Part shown: positions 62,960 through 64,000 of the stretch, one piece after another
How positions within the stretch are numbered: position 1 is the stretch's first letter
Layout: every line of letters begins with the position of its first letter
Assembly (NCBI RefSeq): GCF_004214895.1
Contig: NZ_CP035952.1
Coordinates: 4,536,501 to 4,600,500 of the forward strand
Direction of reading: 5' to 3'
DNA from: Pseudomonas tructae
GTDB lineage: Bacteria > Pseudomonadota > Gammaproteobacteria > Pseudomonadales > Pseudomonadaceae
Length of the DNA stretch: 64,000 nt
Translations under genes and position numbers: made by a program
Notes under the pieces: generated by a model
The model's input: the letters and a program-made list of their open reading frames with translations, nothing else
What the model was told of the DNA's origin: nothing
Databases searched by the model: none

Positions 62960-64000
62960 GGGCCGTCCTGGTTGCGCGGCCAGTTCAGGCTGAAACAGGC
63001 GCCGCCCAGGCGCTCACTGTGCCCCACCGAGGCCCGGCCACCATGCCAATAGATGATCCGCCGCACGATCGACAAACCCAGGCCGTGTCCGCCCGACGCG
63101 CGAGCGCGGCTGTCATCGAGCCGGGTAAAGGGGGTGAAAATACGCTCCCAGACGCTTTCCGGCACACCCGGACCATCGTCCTCGACATCGATCCGGCAAC
63201 GCTGCACGCCCAACTGATAGCTGAGGCTGACCTGTGACTCGGCGTGGCGCATGGCGTTGCTGACCAGGTTCTGCAGCGCCCGATGCAGGTAGCGCGGCTC
63301 GGCCTCGACCCACGGCCCCTGCCCGTCCGGTCCTTTTTCGCCACCCTGGCAGGGGCCGCGCAGCACCTGCACCTCACGCCGCAACGGTGCCAGCTCGGCG
63401 ATCACCTGGTCGAGCAGGGCATCCAGGTCGACCCGCTGGAAATGCAAGGCCGGTGCGCCTTGTTCGAGGCGGGCGTAGGTCAGCATTTCATCGACCAGCT
63501 TGTCCAGGTCCTGGATATCGCCGTCCATGCCGGTCAGGTACTTGTCCCGGGCCTGATCGGTACTGGCACTGGCGATCATCTCCAGACCAAAGCGCAGGCG
63601 CGCCACTGGCGTGCGCAACTCATGGGACACCGCCCGCACCAGTTCGCGCTGGATGGTCAGTGAACGCTGCAGGTGCTCGGCCATGCCGTTGAACGCCGCC
63701 GCCAGACGCCCGACCGAATCGGCGTCATCGGCGGCGACGCGGGTGTCCAGGCTGCCCTGGGCAATCAGGGTCGCGGCGGCTTCAAGCCCAGACAGACGCC
63801 GCTCCAACTGGCGCACCAGCAGGTAGACGATCAGGCCGATCAGGCACAGACCCAACGCGGCAATCAATACCAGCAGGTGCGGCGGATAAGGGTTCATCTG
63901 GTACAGCGGGCCGATTTCCAGCACCCAGGGTGTACCCACCAGGCCGGCAAACACGCGGATCGAATCGCCGTCCTTGCCCAGCGCCATCACGGTGTCGCCT
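62956..64000 (-). CDS. Sensor histidine kinase (5' end outside the window)
   Basis: About 348 residues of a kinase whose N-terminus lies beyond the window. It has one membrane helix (PPHLLVLIAALGLCLIGLIV), HAMP (AAATLIAQGSLDTRVAADDA), HisKA with the histidine in RAVSHELRTPVARLRFG, and HATPase (QNLVSNAMRHAESQVSLSYQ; SGGHGLGLSIVRRIIYWHGG). HAMP and catalytic regions resemble RstB. Its stop overlaps the fhuF start as ATGA. The gene order (kinase-fhuF-pcpS) suggests a link to iron, but this is inference. Confidence 0.88.
   Translation of the reverse strand, partial: GDTVMALGKDGDSIRVFAGLVGTPWVLEIGPLYQMNPYPPHLLVLIAALGLCLIGLIVYLLVRQLERRLSGLEAAATLIAQGSLDTRVAADDADSVGRLAAAFNGMAEHLQRSLTIQRELVRAVSHELRTPVARLRFGLEMIASASTDQARDKYLTGMDGDIQDLDKLVDEMLTYARLEQGAPALHFQRVDLDALLDQVIAELAPLRREVQVLRGPCQGGEKGPDGQGPWVEAEPRYLHRALQNLVSNAMRHAESQVSLSYQLGVQRCRIDVEDDGPGVPESVWERIFTPFTRLDDSRARASGGHGLGLSIVRRIIYWHGGRASVGHSERLGGACFSLNWPRNQDGP

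Overview
The window is a chromosomal segment of a fluorescent-group Pseudomonas, most like P. putida and relatives. Supporting signs are the high GC content, the gacS–ldhA, relA–rlmD–cysM, purM–purN–DUF3108 and phoPQ–oprH neighbourhoods, Pseudomonas-only families such as DUF3077, and repeated REP palindromes (core GCGGGGCAAGCCCGC) between genes. There are no tRNA or rRNA genes, prophages, transposases or CRISPR arrays. About 70 genes are supported; most are housekeeping or metabolic.

Layout. 1–7.4 kb: the 3' end of rdgC, a BASS-family transporter, a guanidine-II riboswitch in front of a SugE/Gdx exporter, an MFS–acyltransferase fusion, a TDT transporter, an MFS transporter, and a DUF3077 gene behind a strikingly folded RNA leader. 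7.6–17 kb: a CrbS/MxtR-like hybrid kinase, rmuC, a Sel1 protein, about 950 bp without a convincing gene, two hypothetical genes, a FadL porin and an exported glutathione peroxidase. 17–18.9 kb: a minus-strand cluster of marR, an MFS gene, a 40-residue membrane peptide and the peroxidase, with two related operators. 18.9–28.1 kb: a ten-gene cobalamin operon (cobO-cobB-bluB-cobD-cobC-cobQ-cobU-cobT-phosphatase-cobS) led by a cobalamin riboswitch. 28–38 kb: methyltransferase, two NlpC/P60 lipoproteins, hda, an AI-2E family permease, DUF2066, purMN and DUF3108. 38–46 kb: mazG, relA, rlmD, cysM and a two-component pair. 46–52.7 kb: gacS, ldhA, a zinc-ribbon protein, a META lipoprotein, a TlpA-like thioredoxin, arsC, wrbA and DUF2069. 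52.8–64 kb: a DNA glycosylase, ttcA, a Yip1-like protein, sprT, dctA with a sigma-54 promoter, phoQ, phoP, two oprH paralogues, a dienelactone hydrolase pseudogene, a phosphopantetheinyl transferase, fhuF and a histidine kinase cut by the window end.

How the parts work together. The cobalamin genes cover adenosylation, amidations, lower-ligand synthesis and nucleotide-loop assembly, and nearly all are joined by 1–10 bp overlaps. GacS, the phoPQ system, the CrbS-like kinase, the pair beside cysM and the last kinase give five signalling systems. PhoP probably drives both oprH copies through four-fold GTTCAG arrays.

The most noteworthy items are: the leader of the DUF3077 gene (two hairpins share the loop TTTAGCAG, and both can pair with one CTGCTAA strand in a three-way junction); the oprH duplication, which left a 5' stub of the phosphopantetheinyl transferase gene; the apparently leaderless marR with paired operators; the translationally coupled 40-aa membrane peptide; and a possible 51-codon leader ORF between the B12 riboswitch and cobO. 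I found no clear multi-gene defence or mobile system.
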